A stretch of 64,000 nt of DNA from NCBI RefSeq assembly GCF_019393635.1, contig NC_057867.1, positions 51,739,143-51,803,142 on the forward strand, written 5' to 3'. The notes under the pieces are model-generated. The model ran no database searches and was not told the DNA's origin. It worked only from the letters and a program-made list of their open reading frames with translations. The position numbers and the translations under genes are program-made. Source of the DNA: Dromiciops gliroides (lineage: Eukaryota; Chordata; Mammalia; Microbiotheria; Microbiotheriidae). Positions 50,401-61,577 of this stretch are shown piece after piece (position 1 is the first letter of the stretch; every line of letters starts with the position of its first letter).

Positions 50401-53400
50401 TGTACCTTGCAGGCAAATTCCTTGTCTTGCTGGGTTCTTCATCTGTAGTGGAGAGCTATTCTAGCCTCTAAGCCCTTTGTTAGGTGTGGAATACTTATTT
50501 TGCTTCTGAAATCCTTTCCCTTTACATTACTAAAGAATTTCGACTCTCCCAAACTGAAACTTTGGCCGATATCCAAAGGGGGCACAACTTTGCATATACA
50601 AAGAAGCTTTTTTGGTGGGAGAAGAAGGGGGTAAGTGGGCCTTAGAAGTTGAGGGGAATGTCCCCAGTTCATGGGACTAAGTCCAAAGATGGAGAGGTGA
50701 TCAGGGTTTCCTGCTCATTATCCAGCATTAGCGACTAATGCTTTCTAAATGTAGCAGACATTATCTCCATATTAAAAGTTGAAAGCAAAACCCAGTGCTC
50801 TACTAGTGTGTCTTCTATCTCCTTACCTTACCATGTTTCAATGAATCCCACTGGAAAGATTTCTAAGTCAGAGGTGAGGATTGAGTGCATTCCTGGCATG
50901 GTACATTATAGTTGACTGGATCTCAGATGCAATGCAAGTTCAGGGAGTTCAAAAGCTGCCATGGTCTCCCTCACATCTTCTCAGATGCTGGGCATATTCC
51001 TCTGGGCCTGGAGAGTTTATGTTTCCTGGCCAGAAGTCAAACTAAAGCAGTGACTGATGTGGAAAAGACCCGCTCATGGAGCAAGTGATATTTGAGCTGA
51101 CCTTGGAAGGAAGCTAGAAGTTCTAAGTTGGAGTGAGGAGGAAGTGCATTTGAGACATGGGGTCGAAATGTCTTATGTGAGGGATAGTTTGATGTCTGAA
51201 ACAATAGGTCAGCACCAGGTGGTGAAGAGCTTCGACAAACAGAAGCTTCATATGAGACTTTAAGCAATAGGGAGCCATGGGAGATGTGTGTGGACCACTG
51301 TTTTGTTCATCTGTGAAAAGGTTAAAAAATTCTCTAAGTCTCTTTTATTCACCCATTCCCTGGACCCACGGGGGAGCCTGCCAAGTAGTCCAGAGAGAAG
51401 ATGAGTTTGTCTGAAGCTGGAATCCAGGTTGGGGCCTTAAGATTCCTGTTGGTCTTTGCTTGTAGGTTCTTGGACCTTTCTGAAAATGCGTAGCAGTTCC
51501 CTAGGCCAGGATGTTGTTGTTTTTGCGGTTCAGTCATTCGGTCTTGTCTGACTCATCCATGGAGTTTTCTTAGCAAAGGTACTAGAGTAGTTTGCCATTT
51601 CCTTCCTGTGTGTCCCCATTTTTACAGATGAGGAAACTGAGGAAAACAGGGTGAGGTGACTTGCCCAGGTTCACATGGCAGTGTCAGAGGCTAGATTTGA
51701 ACTTGGCTCTTTTTGACTCCAGGTCTGGTGCCCTATTTACTATGCCACCTCACTGCTCCAGGTCAGGATGTTAGTTGAGCCCAAAGCTGGGGAGAAGTTG
51801 CAGAAGTCTTGTGCCAGCTGAGCAAATGCAGAGAGCTCAGTGGAGCAGCTTCCCCAGCAGGGAGCAGGGCATGGGTATCACGAGAAGGGAAAAGACATTG
51901 GGGTCTTGCAGCTCTGTTGGCGTGAGTTGCCTTGGCCATGTGTTCCCTGTGTATGTGCGCACCTCTCTGCTAGTGTTCATTCTTCCCACTGTGTTTTTGT
52001 AGATTTATGGAGAGGATGTCTTGTTACTGCTATTAATGCAATGCTGTTTTAATAAATGCCTTTGCTTTGAGTGGTGTCAAACAGGTGCTTATTGAAGGTG
52101 ACCCCATCACTGGGGGCTCGTGAGCTACAGTTTTAGCAGTACAGACACAAGTACTGCCACAAAGCTTCATCAGACTAAATAGTATTCAGTATTTACTTCT
52201 TTTCAGTCCAGCTTTTTTTTTTTTATGATCTTGTACTTTTTTTTTTTTAGTGAGGCAATTGGGGTTAAGTGACTTGCCCAGGGTCATACAGCTAGTAAGT
52301 GTTAACCATCTGAGGCCAGATTTGAACTCAGGTACTCCTGACTCCAAGGCCGGTGCTCTATCCACTGTGCCACCTAGCCGCCCCCTAGTCCAGCTTATTT
52401 TTATACAAAGCTTTGCTCATCAGAACCTCCCCTAGAACCTGCCACGTGCCCCTATGAATCTCAAAGGCCTCACACAGAAGTCAGTAGAGAAGTACCATGA
52501 TAGGGAGAAGCAGGCTGCAAAGTGTATCTAGGGAGGAACTTCTAAGAACAGCTGGAAAAGGTGTGATAAGAAGAGGAGGTGAGGGACCAGGGTAGAAGCT
52601 GGACAGCCTCTGAAGGACAAGAGATAGGAAGGAAGGAAGGGCCCCCAGTGTATTGGGTGGAGCCTCTAGAGGGAGTTTATGGAGGACATGGCCAAGAGCT
52701 GCCCAAGATGGGCTGTCATCTGCACTGTTGAAGGGAACATGCACCTCAAGGAGAGCAGGGCTGCATTTGAGTGCTCAGGCATTTCCCCACATCCACACAT
52801 ATTTTTTTTGTCAGTATATAGACATTTTCTCTTTTCCGTTAGGTGCTGCTACTGGCTAGGAAGCATTTCCTTAATTTTCTTACGTCCATAATACCTGGTA
52901 GAAGGCTGAGCACTGAGGCGACAAGACCACAGTAACTGGCAGGAGACCTGTGCAGAAGGGCTACTTGTGCCCACTTACTGCTAAGCAGCTGTGTGCTTAA
53001 GAGAACCCTCAGTTTCCCTTTTTGGATCTGCCATGGCTTCGTCATCTATAAAATGAGGGAGTTGGCCTAAATGGTTGCTAAGATTCCTCTCAGCATTGCT
53101 GTGCAATGATTTCGTGTTGAAGTGGAGAAACAATTGGATGGTGCAGTGGGTAGATCGCTGAACCTGGAGTCAGGGAGACCTGGGTTCAAATCCAGCCTCA
53201 CACTTACTGGCTGTGTTGACCTGGGCAAATCTCTTGCACCTCTAGCTCCCTCAGTTTTCTCAACTATAAACTGGGGATAATAGTAGCACCTCCGTCCCAG
53301 GGTTGTTGTGAGGATCCAATGAGATAATCATTGTAAGGCCCAGAGCACAGTGCCTGGCACATAGTAGGCCCTATAGAAATGGTAGCTATTAGGGGCAGCT

Positions 53401-56400
53401 AGGTGGCGCAGTGGATAAAGCACCGGCCCTGGATTCAGGAGTACCTGAGTTCAAATCCGGCCTCAGACACTTACTAGCTGTGTGACCCTGGGCAAGTCAC
53501 TTAACCCCCATTGCCCTGCAAAAAAAAAAAAAAGAAAGAAATGGTAGCTATTAGCTAGTAGTAGTATTATTATTACAGCCAGTCTCAGACACTTACTAGC
53601 TTGTGTGACCCTGGGAAAATCACTTAACCTCTCTGAGATTCAGCTTCTTCATCTGTCGAATGAAGGGCTAAAATGTAAAATGAGACTGGATGGCTTCAGA
53701 GGTCCCTTCTAACTCTGCATCGATAATCTCGCACCATTCGTCGGTCCTTCCTAGAATACTCACATACACCAAACCAGTTGTCGGGCCCTCCCATGGTGGT
53801 ATTGCTTTGTCTTTGTTTCTCTCCCTCTCTCACCCCCAACCATATGGTAGATTGTAAACTAGGTAGGGTCAGTCTGATCTTCTGAATAACACCTCACAGA
53901 CTGTGGATTTTCTTTTTTTTTCTTAAAATTTTTTTTTAAATTATTTTTTTCAGACTGTGCATTTTCAATTCTCTTTACAGAAAGACTGGGGGGTAAGGAG
54001 GGGAAGGATGGGAGGCAGCCATTTCAGTGCTAAGCAGAGGGATGCATTCGGCTCTCTCTGCTGTTGACAGATTGGAGTTTGGCTGCTTGCAATTGACAAA
54101 GAAGTCCCCTATTGCTCATCTTTCCCTAAAAGCTGTTCATTGGCTATATAGTATGCCATTTCTACTACTGTATTTTTATTTAAAGACCCCCCAACTCTTT
54201 TTCCTTCCTGTGGTATTAAGGAGAAAATTCCTCTGCAGTCAGGGAAGGTTTGTCGTGTTGTTACTTCATTAGCACAGACTTATGCTGGGCTTTAAGAAAA
54301 ATCATGTGCCACTGTCCAGATGTGTGAAGTCGATAATGTAAAGGGTGATTTATTTGGGTCCGAAGAAGACCCTTTGCTTTACAAAAGAATTTATCATTGA
54401 ATTCTTTTGCAAGTAGATAGCTTCCCTAGTGCATGAAAAAGAGAATGCTTTCTGCTTTGCTTACTTTGGCTGTTTTTGAGTAGCGGTGCCCCTGTGCATG
54501 TGTTACCACCCCTCTTAAGTCATCTAAACCTCCCTGTTCCTTTTGTGTAGGGCTATAAGGGGTTTCAAATTAAAATGCTAGACAGTAGATTCTACTAGGT
54601 GAGGTGAACATTTCTGTTATTTCACAGAGTGAGCGGATCTCTCTCTGTTGCCTACCTTGCTGATGCTGTGTTCAGCAGGCTAAGAGCCTCCCCTAGTGCC
54701 TCATTGAGGTTTGGAGGTGATCTGACTTCCTCAGCTCTTTCCATGGCGAATGAGAGATGTGACCACACAGGCCTCTGGGACAGTCAGAGTGAGTACCTAG
54801 GGCTGGAGCCCTCAGCTGAGGAGGTGCATGGCCCAGGACAGGAGCCCATGGAGGGCGTGGCTGCTGCAGGTGGATGGCCTTTGCAGCTACAGTGGTTCTC
54901 AGAGACCATCTTGTTAGAGCCCCCCATTCTGTGGCCAGGGAGGGAATTCAGGCCCTTGCTCCAAACCAATTTATTTGTACTTTAGAGATAGAAGCTTAAG
55001 CCCTCCAAAGTCATAGAATCTATTGCCGCTGCTATCACTGGCATTTCTATAGTTCAACAAAACTGTGAGGGAAGTGGCATTATTATCCCCATTTTACAGA
55101 TGGGGAAACCGAGGCTCAGAAGGTTAAGAGACTTGCCCAGGGTCACACAACTAATAAATATCTCAGTGGGGATTAGAACCTGGGTCTCCCTGACCCTTAA
55201 GTCTAGCACTCTCTCCACTAGGCCAGAGGTATCAGATCAATGACCCATGGGATGCATGCAGCCACAGCATTGCCAAATATGACCCAAATGATATTGAAAT
55301 ATAACTGGGAAATATTTAACAAAATAAATTTTCAAAAATAATAAGACATAGATAACATATTTTGAAACTAAATCAGCTTATAGCCTATAAGGAATCCTTA
55401 TATACATTTTTTTTGGGGGGGTAAATAGGGGTTAAGTGACTTGTCCATGGTCATACAGCTAGTGTCAAGTATCTGAGGCAGGATTTGAACTCAGATCCTC
55501 CAGACATCAGGGCCAGTGCTCTATCCACTATGCCACCTAGTTTCCCCCCTTATATAGTTTAGTAGCTCCCACTTCTGTTTGTGGTAGACCCCATTGTACT
55601 AGGCCATGCTGCTTCAGGAAACCATGCCCTCTATAATATCCCAGATAAGGGCTTCTTAACCTCTGCTTGAAGACCTCCAGTCACTGGGAAGCTGTTGCCT
55701 CCCAATGCATTGCCTCTACTTTGGGATAGTTTGAATTGCTAGGAAGCTTTCCTCATGTCACATTGAAAGCCCCCTCTTTGAATTTCTACCTGTCATTCCT
55801 GGTTTTGCCCTTAGAAGCCAATACATATATCTTCCCTATGGCTGCCCTGCCAGGACTGGAAGGTAGCTCTTCTGTTCTCCCTTTTTTCTTCCCATGAGCC
55901 TCAATACAGTTTCGTCCAGAAAATGAGGCTGAGAGATGAGGGCTTGGCTAACATCAACTGTCATTTGCAGACCTGAGTGTCTAACTGTAGGTTCTTTCTG
56001 GCACCCCAGCATTGTAATCCCCAGTCACAATCCAGAGAAGCTTGGCTACTTGGCTTCTTAGCCCATAGTCGATTAGAAGCCACATCAGGATTGAAGGGGA
56101 AGGGGCAAGGGGGAAGCTGGGGAGGGCAGGACAAGACTGGAGTCAGTCACCATGACAGCAGAGTGAAATTATGGGCAGCAGCAAGAGAAACTTGACAAGT
56201 GACCATAGCTTCCAGAAGGTACAGCTCTCAGGGGCTATTTAATGGAAGAACAAATAAGCCCCACAGAGCATACTGTCTTAGGACACACACACACACACAC
56301 ACACACCCCCCCTCACTCAGTGGTAATCAGGGTTCTGAATCACAAGAAAAATTCAATCATTTTGTTCTAAAATAAATGTCAAGTAGAGATGAAAGTGGAA

Positions 56401-59400
56401 AGACTGGTGTTTGGGAAAGGCAGTGCAGTGTGGTGGCTAGCCACCTAGTGTCAGACAGCAGAGGACAGGATTAAGTCTCACCTCTGACACTTTTTTTTTA
56501 TTTTTATTTTTTTTTAGTGAGGCAATTGGGGTTAAGTGACTTGCCCAGGGTCACACAGCTAGTAAGTGTTAAGTTTCTGAGGCCAGATTTGAACTCAGGT
56601 ACTCCTGACTCCAAGCCGGTGCTCTATCCACTGTGCCATCTAGCTGCCCCACCTCTGACACTTTCTTGATGGGTGACTGACCCTCAGCTAGTTACTTACC
56701 CTCTGAGGGTCCTAAGCAACTCTCTCGAAGATGTGGACAACCTCCTTTGGTAGGGGAAGCTTTCTCACCTAGGAAGACCCTTTATCAATGAAATCCCAGG
56801 TCCACCCTCTAACCCTACTGGCCCAAATGACTAAAACATGGTGGCACACTGCAGTTATCTCGGTTAATTCCCAGATAACTGGGAAATTGACTTATCTCAA
56901 ATACCTCATTGCTCACAATGCTGGATAAATGAAGCTTCTCTGTACAGAGCTGTCAATTTATGATAGCAATAGGCCTGATTGCCCTGAATTTAATTCAGTA
57001 TATTCGTCTCCTTTCCATTATCAATAAACATTTTTTCATTTTTCAGCCTTTAATAGAGCTCTTTGTGAACAGACTGGATTCGGTGGAATCAGTTTTGCCT
57101 TATGAATATGATGCGTAAGTATGGCGTGAATGATCTGTGCAGTATTGCTCAGCATGTGAAAATGTGCCTTATCTCTTATCAGGGCATCCAAATGACAGTG
57201 CTTCTTCATCCGAATGTAATGGCAACCTTGGAACAAAGGAAGTCGTGAGGGCAATCTCAAGAGCCTGCACAAACCAAGACACAAATGCTTGGCCAGGATT
57301 TCTAGGAAGTGACTTTCTATAGTTTCCCTTTCTCAGGAGGGTTCGTTATAAATCGGTTTATAAACATTTGACTATTTTTCGAACAACTTTGGAAATTGTT
57401 GATGTTTGTTTCTGAAATTTCATTATTTTCCTCAAATCTTTTTCAAAAGAGCACCGTACCTCACAGCACCTAATTTTTTGGCATATAAAAATGCTTAGTC
57501 TGTTGCTCATCAGCAGCAAGATTATATGTGATAGGGAATTTGGGAGTAATAGTAAATGTGTCTTAGAAAAAGAATGATTTAGGGCAGAGATGTCATGATG
57601 ACACTCAGAGTGAGCAGAGCCAGGTAAAAATGGAACTGAAAAATACTTGATAAAATAAAGAAAGAATCCAATAGAACACGGATAATGTTAATCTGTGGAT
57701 TTCTGAATCAGTCTGAAGCTGCAGGAATTCTTATTTATGGTTTTGAGGCCCAGATTCTCTTTGACTTTGACACCACTGACTCTGAACCCCTCTTGTACTG
57801 CCTTGTTCAGTCCTTTCAGTCGTGTCCGACTCTTCATGATCCCGTTTGGGGTTTTCCTGGCATAGATACTGGAGTGGTTTGCCATTTCCTGCTTCAGGTC
57901 ATTTGACAGATGAGGAAACTGAGACCGAGTCAGGTGACTTGCCCAGGGTCACACAGCTAGTAAGTGTCTGAGACTGGATTTGAACTCAGGAAGATGAGTC
58001 CTCCTGACTCCAAGGCTGGCACTCTATCCACTGCAGTGTCACCTAACTGCCCTGGTATTACTTTACTCCTAATTATGTTTTTTTTTTTTTTGGTGGGGCA
58101 ATGAGGGTTAAGTGACTTGCCCAGGGTCACACAGCTAGTAAGTGTCAAGTGACTGAGGCCGGATTTGAACTCAGGTCCTCCTGAATCCAGGGCTGGTGCT
58201 TTATCCACTGCGCCACCTAGCTTCCCTGCCTTAATTATGTTTTAAAAAATCAAGTCATACTATGTGATGGTCGCCATCTAGGTTAGGTGGCTTCTTCATA
58301 TGGGCTATTCAGAGTGCTACAGTTGCACTTACTGGCATGTTAGACATAAGCACATCTAATTTACAGTTTTCTTAGATCTCTTTGTGGTTGATAGAGGAGG
58401 GGGAGTGGTGATGACATTTGGTTCTTTTATCGTTTGGGACTGATATTTATCATTTCTCAATGTCATCCATAGAAATTAGTATGCATTTTTTTTTAGTGAG
58501 GCAGTTGGGGTTAAGTGACTTGCCCAGGGTCACACAGCTAGTAAGTATTAAGTGTCTGAGGCCGGATTTGAACTCAGGTACTCCTGACTCCAGGGCCGGT
58601 GCTCTATCCACTGCGCCACCTAGCCGCCCCAGAAATTAGTATGCATTTTAAACTTTCTTGTGGATTTGTCTTTTGGGCACTGATTTCAAAGCTTTTCTTG
58701 GGAAAAGAGAGAGGCTGACTGGAATGCTGGGGCTATAGAGCTGGCCTTGGAGTTAAGCAGACCTGGGTTCTAGTCCCACCTCTGACACATCCTAGCTGTG
58801 TGACCCTGGACAATACCCTTGATGTCTCAGTGCCCCCGGTAACTCTCTGAGAAGTTGGTGGCCTGCATTGCTGGAGGGAATTTCCTCATCTTTTTTCCAG
58901 AGTTGGGCCAAAAAAAAAAAAAAGGAAAAACCAAAAACAGAAAGCACTGGCAGGTACTTCAATATTTGTTGCTTTATTAACTGGGAATAGGATGATTATA
59001 CTGGTGCTGCAGTGCCTTTGGTTGATATTGGAATTGTTCTAAAACTAGGTTTTAATCTTGTACCACATTTGTGGAGCTGTCAAATGGAGACATTATCAAG
59101 GATAAAGACGTAAGGCGTATTAATGAGATCTTTGTAGGTCTTTGAAATTGGCAAAACGTGTCATTCCTGTAATTGGTCCCCCTGAATGCTATGATCCAAA
59201 CTCTTTTAAAGTCAATCTCGTTTCTGGGGGGCCGGAAGGGAAGGGTCTTCCATACTGCATGGCAGCCCATGTCCCATAGTACTATAAGTACTTTGTTATT
59301 TCCATATAAGATACAGTTTTGGAGATTGGAGAAACAGTTAATGAAGAGCCTTTAGGGTAATTGTGTCCATTTCAGGGCAGAAATTTTGAGCAATTAGGCT

Positions 59401-61577
59401 TTCCACCAGCAATGGAGCTATTAACCCTATTGGAGAGAGTCTAGCTGAATTGAAAGGAGAATGTATCTTAGAGGTAGATTTCTTTCTTGATTTTATATCT
59501 TAGTGAAACTCCTATTTTTCAGCTTTGATTTTTGTCAAGACTCAGAAGAAAAAAGGCCTTCTGAAAATCTTGGCCAAGTGCTGTTTGGAGAGAGAATAGC
59601 ATCATCGCCGTACAAGGTTATCTACCCCATCCTTTGAATCTCATTTGAAAGATGAAGCCTCTCAAAGCCACCTCCTCCTGCCCGACAGCACAAAGTCTCC
59701 ATTCACTTTCAAAGGAGCTACAATCCCATGTTGTCAATGTCATTTAAAGAAAGCCATTGAATTATTGGCTGTTAGTGATACAGCCGGCAGTGCTTTTCCT
59801 TCTCTCTAAACTGTTAATCTTACCTTGGGCAGGATGGTATGAGGAAGCGCAATTTGGCTCTTGCCTTCTTGCAGATGAGATGGGGAGGGTGGGGGTGGTG
59901 CTGAATGGGTGTTTAGATGGTCACTTAGGATCTTAGGACACTTACTAGCTGTGTGACCTTGGGCAAGTCACTTAACTCCATTTGCCTTAAACATCTGAGG
60001 CCATCTCCAGTCATCCTGATGTAGATCTTGCCACTGGACCCAGATGGCTCTGGAGGAGAGAGTGAGGTGGGTGACCTTGCACAGCCCTCCCTTACTTAAA
60101 TCCAATTCATTGCAAGTTTTGACATCATTTCCTGATGTCATGGTCCTCTTCAAGACCAAAGGACAAACAACAACAACAGGATTACTGCAGGATGTGGGGG
60201 GCGGGGGTGGTGGGATACTATATGACCTTGAAGGGCCTTTCCAGTGCTAAGATCCTCCAATTTTAAAGTTGTACACACAGAGACTGTCAAACACTAACAT
60301 TGTCCCAACCGTCAAATGGGCCGTCCTCTCAGTGGACCCAAGTTTGACAGTACTGCTTGGCCAAGCCACAGAAGAAAGCTAGCCAGAGGTAGCTGGACTG
60401 CAAGTGTGTCATACAAAGAGGATATCATTGCTCGTGTTGCAGTTAGTGCAATTTCAGAATGCAGACTGCCTCCACCTAATGTGGTTAATTAGTTCCACAA
60501 GAATGCTGTTTATGCCTATGCAGTAAACAATATGGCACCAATAACCAAAGTGATGCTTGGCTCTCTTGCTGCTCTGGGGTTCCAGTGCCCTGTCCGAGCA
60601 AGTGCGTGCTGCGGCTTCTTCATTTTGCACCTGGGTAGCTGAGCAGGACAGCATCGGGGCAGGGTTGTAGTGTCCTATTACCAGGAGGTGAAGTGGCCCT
60701 AATGGATTGTCCCTTCCTTTAGCCTTGCTCAGTGTCTAGGTGGTTAATGCACTGGATTGGCTACATGCCCCTGTGGTGCCACCCTTATTATCTGTAATAA
60801 TGGAGCCATATTATACAACCCAAGGGCAGCAGTATAAGTGGCCCCAAGTGACTTTTTTATCCCACATAATTAAAGAATGCGAATTATTGGGTTTACTATG
60901 GAGACCATGATAGAGACTTAATACATTGGATAGATATGGAAGGGATGTGTATCCATTTAGATTCTGCTTTAAAATGGAAAGGAGAAATAGTTTGCTGGAA
61001 AATGCCCCCCATCACCCCTCTATAACATAGTATTAGCTTTTTGATATTCAGTTTATAAAATGTAGGAAGATCTGACAAATTGCTTGAATAATCTTTTCTT
61101 TTTTTTTTTGTGGAGAAGTTTACTTTTAAGCGTGAAGAAACATGTGTGAAAGCTTGTGTAAAATCTTATGATCCCAGAAACGAGAGTGAAAAGAAGAAGC
61201 TGGCCTTTTTGAAGAAAGGAATGCAGCTGAACTACCAACACCACTGGTGCGTTGGTGCCTGTGAGAAGGTGGTGGGCGTCGCCCAGCTTCTTGGGCCTAG
61301 GGTCACATTTACAGATGGCCTGACTCGTGAGACTGCAGCTGTTTTTTACAGCTGGATTTTCATGAAGTCAAATGAGAAATTCCTTCATTTCAGAGACACT
61401 TCAAAATGCTTGTTAATGTAACTTACTCCTTTCTTTTTTGCCCTTAGGATCATTGATAATATGCCGGTAACATGGTGCTATGAGGTGGAAGACAGACAAA
61501 AGTATTGTAATCCAGGATTTCCAGTGGGGTGCTTTGTTACTCCGAGTGGTAGAGTGAAAGATGCTTGTAACATTAAT
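47289..61577 (+). CDS. TM9SF2-like nonaspanin, N-terminal part (5 exons; gene runs off the window)
   Basis: Transmembrane 9 superfamily proteins sit in endosome and Golgi membranes and help sort membrane proteins and glycosylation enzymes (family knowledge). Joining 47289-47474, 57047-57114, 59523-59616, 61119-61246 and 61448-61577 gives 606 nt (202 codons) in one frame, all with GT/AG. Residues about 1-40 are a signal peptide with a run of leucines, cut before FYLPGLAPVSFC. Then comes the luminal domain: ELFVNRLDSVESVLPYEYDA, FDFCQDSEEKRPSENLGQVL, LNYQHHW and IIDNMPVTWCYEVED, and CNPGFPVGCF. Compared with human TM9SF2 as I recall it, these blocks align without large gaps but only roughly two thirds of residues agree in exons 4-5, too few for an orthologue. 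The nine membrane spans would lie in exons beyond 64,000. TM9SF4 is a poorer match. I give no symbol because it is probably a separate paralogue. Confidence 0.9.
47536..47760 (+). repeat. GGGAC/GGGGC tandem array at start of intron 1
   Basis: (GGGGC)n followed by GGGAC-type pentamers with drift (GGGACAGGACGGGACCGGAC). The strand is strongly G-rich with many G-triplets, which could form G-quadruplexes. Confidence 0.85.
47900..49225. other. Intron 1 of TM9SF2-like gene, first part
   Basis: Leaves the CpG island into ordinary sequence. MIR-like traces near 48,735-48,825 and an ancient repeat near 48,830-48,930; nothing else supported. Confidence 0.5.
49228..49440 (+). mobile_element. Long SINE with RTE-type tail
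   Basis: GACAACTAGGTGGTAAAGTG head; tail unit with ATGAGCTGGAGAAGGAAATG and GCAAACCCCTGAAGAATC. Confidence 0.85.
49505..49800 (+). repeat. Ancient dispersed repeat, family not named
   Basis: TCAACATTTATTAAGCACTC, ACCAGGCACTGTGTTAAGC and CAATCCCTGCCCAGAAGG, then a region with GAAGCCTTTAGTAAGGAC. Confidence 0.55.
49900..51030. other. Intron 1 of TM9SF2-like gene, no element seen
   Basis: Unique-looking sequence with no repeat, exon or RNA signal I can support. Confidence 0.5.
51040..51300 (+). repeat. Ancient dispersed repeat, family not named
   Basis: TTTGAGCTGACCTTGGAAGG, AACAATAGGTCAGCACCAGG and TTTAAGCAATAGGGAGCC; same family as 43.8 kb. Confidence 0.5.
51507..51759 (-). mobile_element. 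Long SINE with RTE-type tail
   Basis: Target AGGCCAGGATGTT / AGGTCAGGATGTT. Tail unit with GTTCAGTCATTCGGTCTTGT. Confidence 0.87.
52218..52383 (-). mobile_element. WSINE1-like SINE (ACTCCTGACTCC subfamily)
   Basis: Target AGTCCAGCTT on both sides. Two T-runs at its left end, split by ATGATCTTGTAC. Confidence 0.92.
53116..53390 (+). mobile_element. MIR/CORE-type SINE, near full length
   Basis: CAATTGGATGGTGCAGTGGG head, CTTACTGGCTGTGTTGACCT, GTTGTTGTGAGGATCCAATG, ending GCCTGGCACATAGTAGGCC. Confidence 0.8.
53392..53537 (+). mobile_element. WSINE1-like SINE
   Basis: Inserted at the end of the older SINE; target GAAATGGTAGCTATTAG, 17 nt and identical. Confidence 0.94.
53575..53740 (+). mobile_element. 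MIR-type SINE fragment
   Basis: CAGACACTTACTAGCTTGTG, TCTTCATCTGTCGAATG and CAGAGGTCCCTTCTAACTC. Confidence 0.65.
53745..55005. other. Intron 1 of TM9SF2-like gene, no element seen
   Basis: No repeat or exon I can support. An open frame at 54,629-54,985 has no family resemblance and lacks splice context. Confidence 0.45.
55010..55226 (-). mobile_element. MIR-type SINE
   Basis: CCCATTTTACAGATGGGGAA, AGAGACTTGCCCAGGGTCAC and TAGCACTCTCTCCACTAGGC. Confidence 0.75.
55226..55405 (-). mobile_element. hAT-type MITE, family A (partial)
   Basis: Starts CAGAGGTATCAGATC, the other terminal type of the copies at 21.4 and 28.4 kb, and has AAGACATAGATAACATATTT in its body. Confidence 0.6.
55408..55545 (-). 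mobile_element. WSINE1-like SINE, more diverged
   Basis: GGGGTTAAGTGACTTGTCCA to ATGCCACCTAGTTTCCCC. Body shortened (CTAGTGTCAAGTATC). Confidence 0.82.
55560..56480. other. Intron 1 of TM9SF2-like gene; (CA)n at 56,281-56,306
   Basis: One dinucleotide run (ACACACAC) and otherwise unique-looking sequence. Confidence 0.5.
56490..56650 (-). mobile_element. WSINE1-like SINE (ACTCCTGACTCC subfamily)
   Basis: Target CACCTCTGACACTTT on both sides. Confidence 0.93.
57047..57114 (+). CDS. TM9SF2-like exon 2
   Basis: Acceptor TTTTTCAG, encodes PLIELFVNRLDSVESVLPYE then YDA, donor ATGC|GTAAGT. Nearly identical in sequence to the same segment of human TM9SF2. It is short and lies 9.6 kb from exon 1. 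Confidence 0.93.
57800..58053 (-). mobile_element. Long SINE with RTE-type tail
   Basis: TTCAGTCGTGTCCGACTCTT, GTTTGCCATTTCCTGCTTC and GACAGATGAGGAAACTGAG, ending GTCACCTAACTGCC. Confidence 0.87.
58079..58226 (-). mobile_element. WSINE1-like SINE
   Basis: Target TAATTATGTTTT on both sides. Confidence 0.92.
58486..58630 (-). mobile_element. WSINE1-like SINE (ACTCCTGACTCC subfamily)
   Basis: Target GAAATTAGTATGCATTTT on both sides, 18 nt and identical. Confidence 0.94.
58712..58860 (+). mobile_element. Old MIR/CORE-type SINE
   Basis: TGGCCTTGGAGTTAAGCAGA, CCTAGCTGTGTGACCCTGG and a worn end. Confidence 0.65.
59523..59616 (+). CDS. TM9SF2-like exon 3
   Basis: Acceptor TATTTTTCAG, encodes FDFCQDSEEKRPSENLGQVL then FGERIASSPYK, donor AAG|GTTATC, a weak but valid site. 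Confidence 0.93.
59935..60180 (+). mobile_element. RTE-tailed SINE
   Basis: Body TTACTAGCTGTGTGACCTTG, then ATCCTGATGTAGATCTTGCC, ATTTCCTGATGTCATGG and the end AGGACAAACAACAACAAC. Confidence 0.78.
60185..61110. other. Intron 3 of TM9SF2-like gene, no element seen
   Basis: No repeat or RNA gene I can support up to the exon 4 acceptor tract. Confidence 0.5.
61119..61246 (+). CDS. TM9SF2-like exon 4
   Basis: Encodes FTFKREETCVKACVKSYDPR, then the charged NESEKKK stretch and LAFLKKGMQLNYQHHW. The acceptor is TGTGGAGAAG, where two AGs lie three bases apart; I chose the second because human TM9SF2 has no extra Lys there. Donor ACTG|GTGCGT, phase 2. Confidence 0.92.
61448..61577 (+). CDS. TM9SF2-like exon 5
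   Basis: Acceptor TTGCCCTTAG, encodes IIDNMPVTWCYEVEDRQKYC, then NPGFPVGCF and KDACNIN. Donor AAT|GTAAGT, phase 0. The next exon, expected to start near human SDFHERDTFYIF, is not found before 64,000. Confidence 0.93.

Noticed and set aside
54629-54985. 118-codon open frame within intron 1 of the TM9SF2-like gene
   Set aside because: No homology recognised, no splice signals that fit, and no place for it in the family protein.
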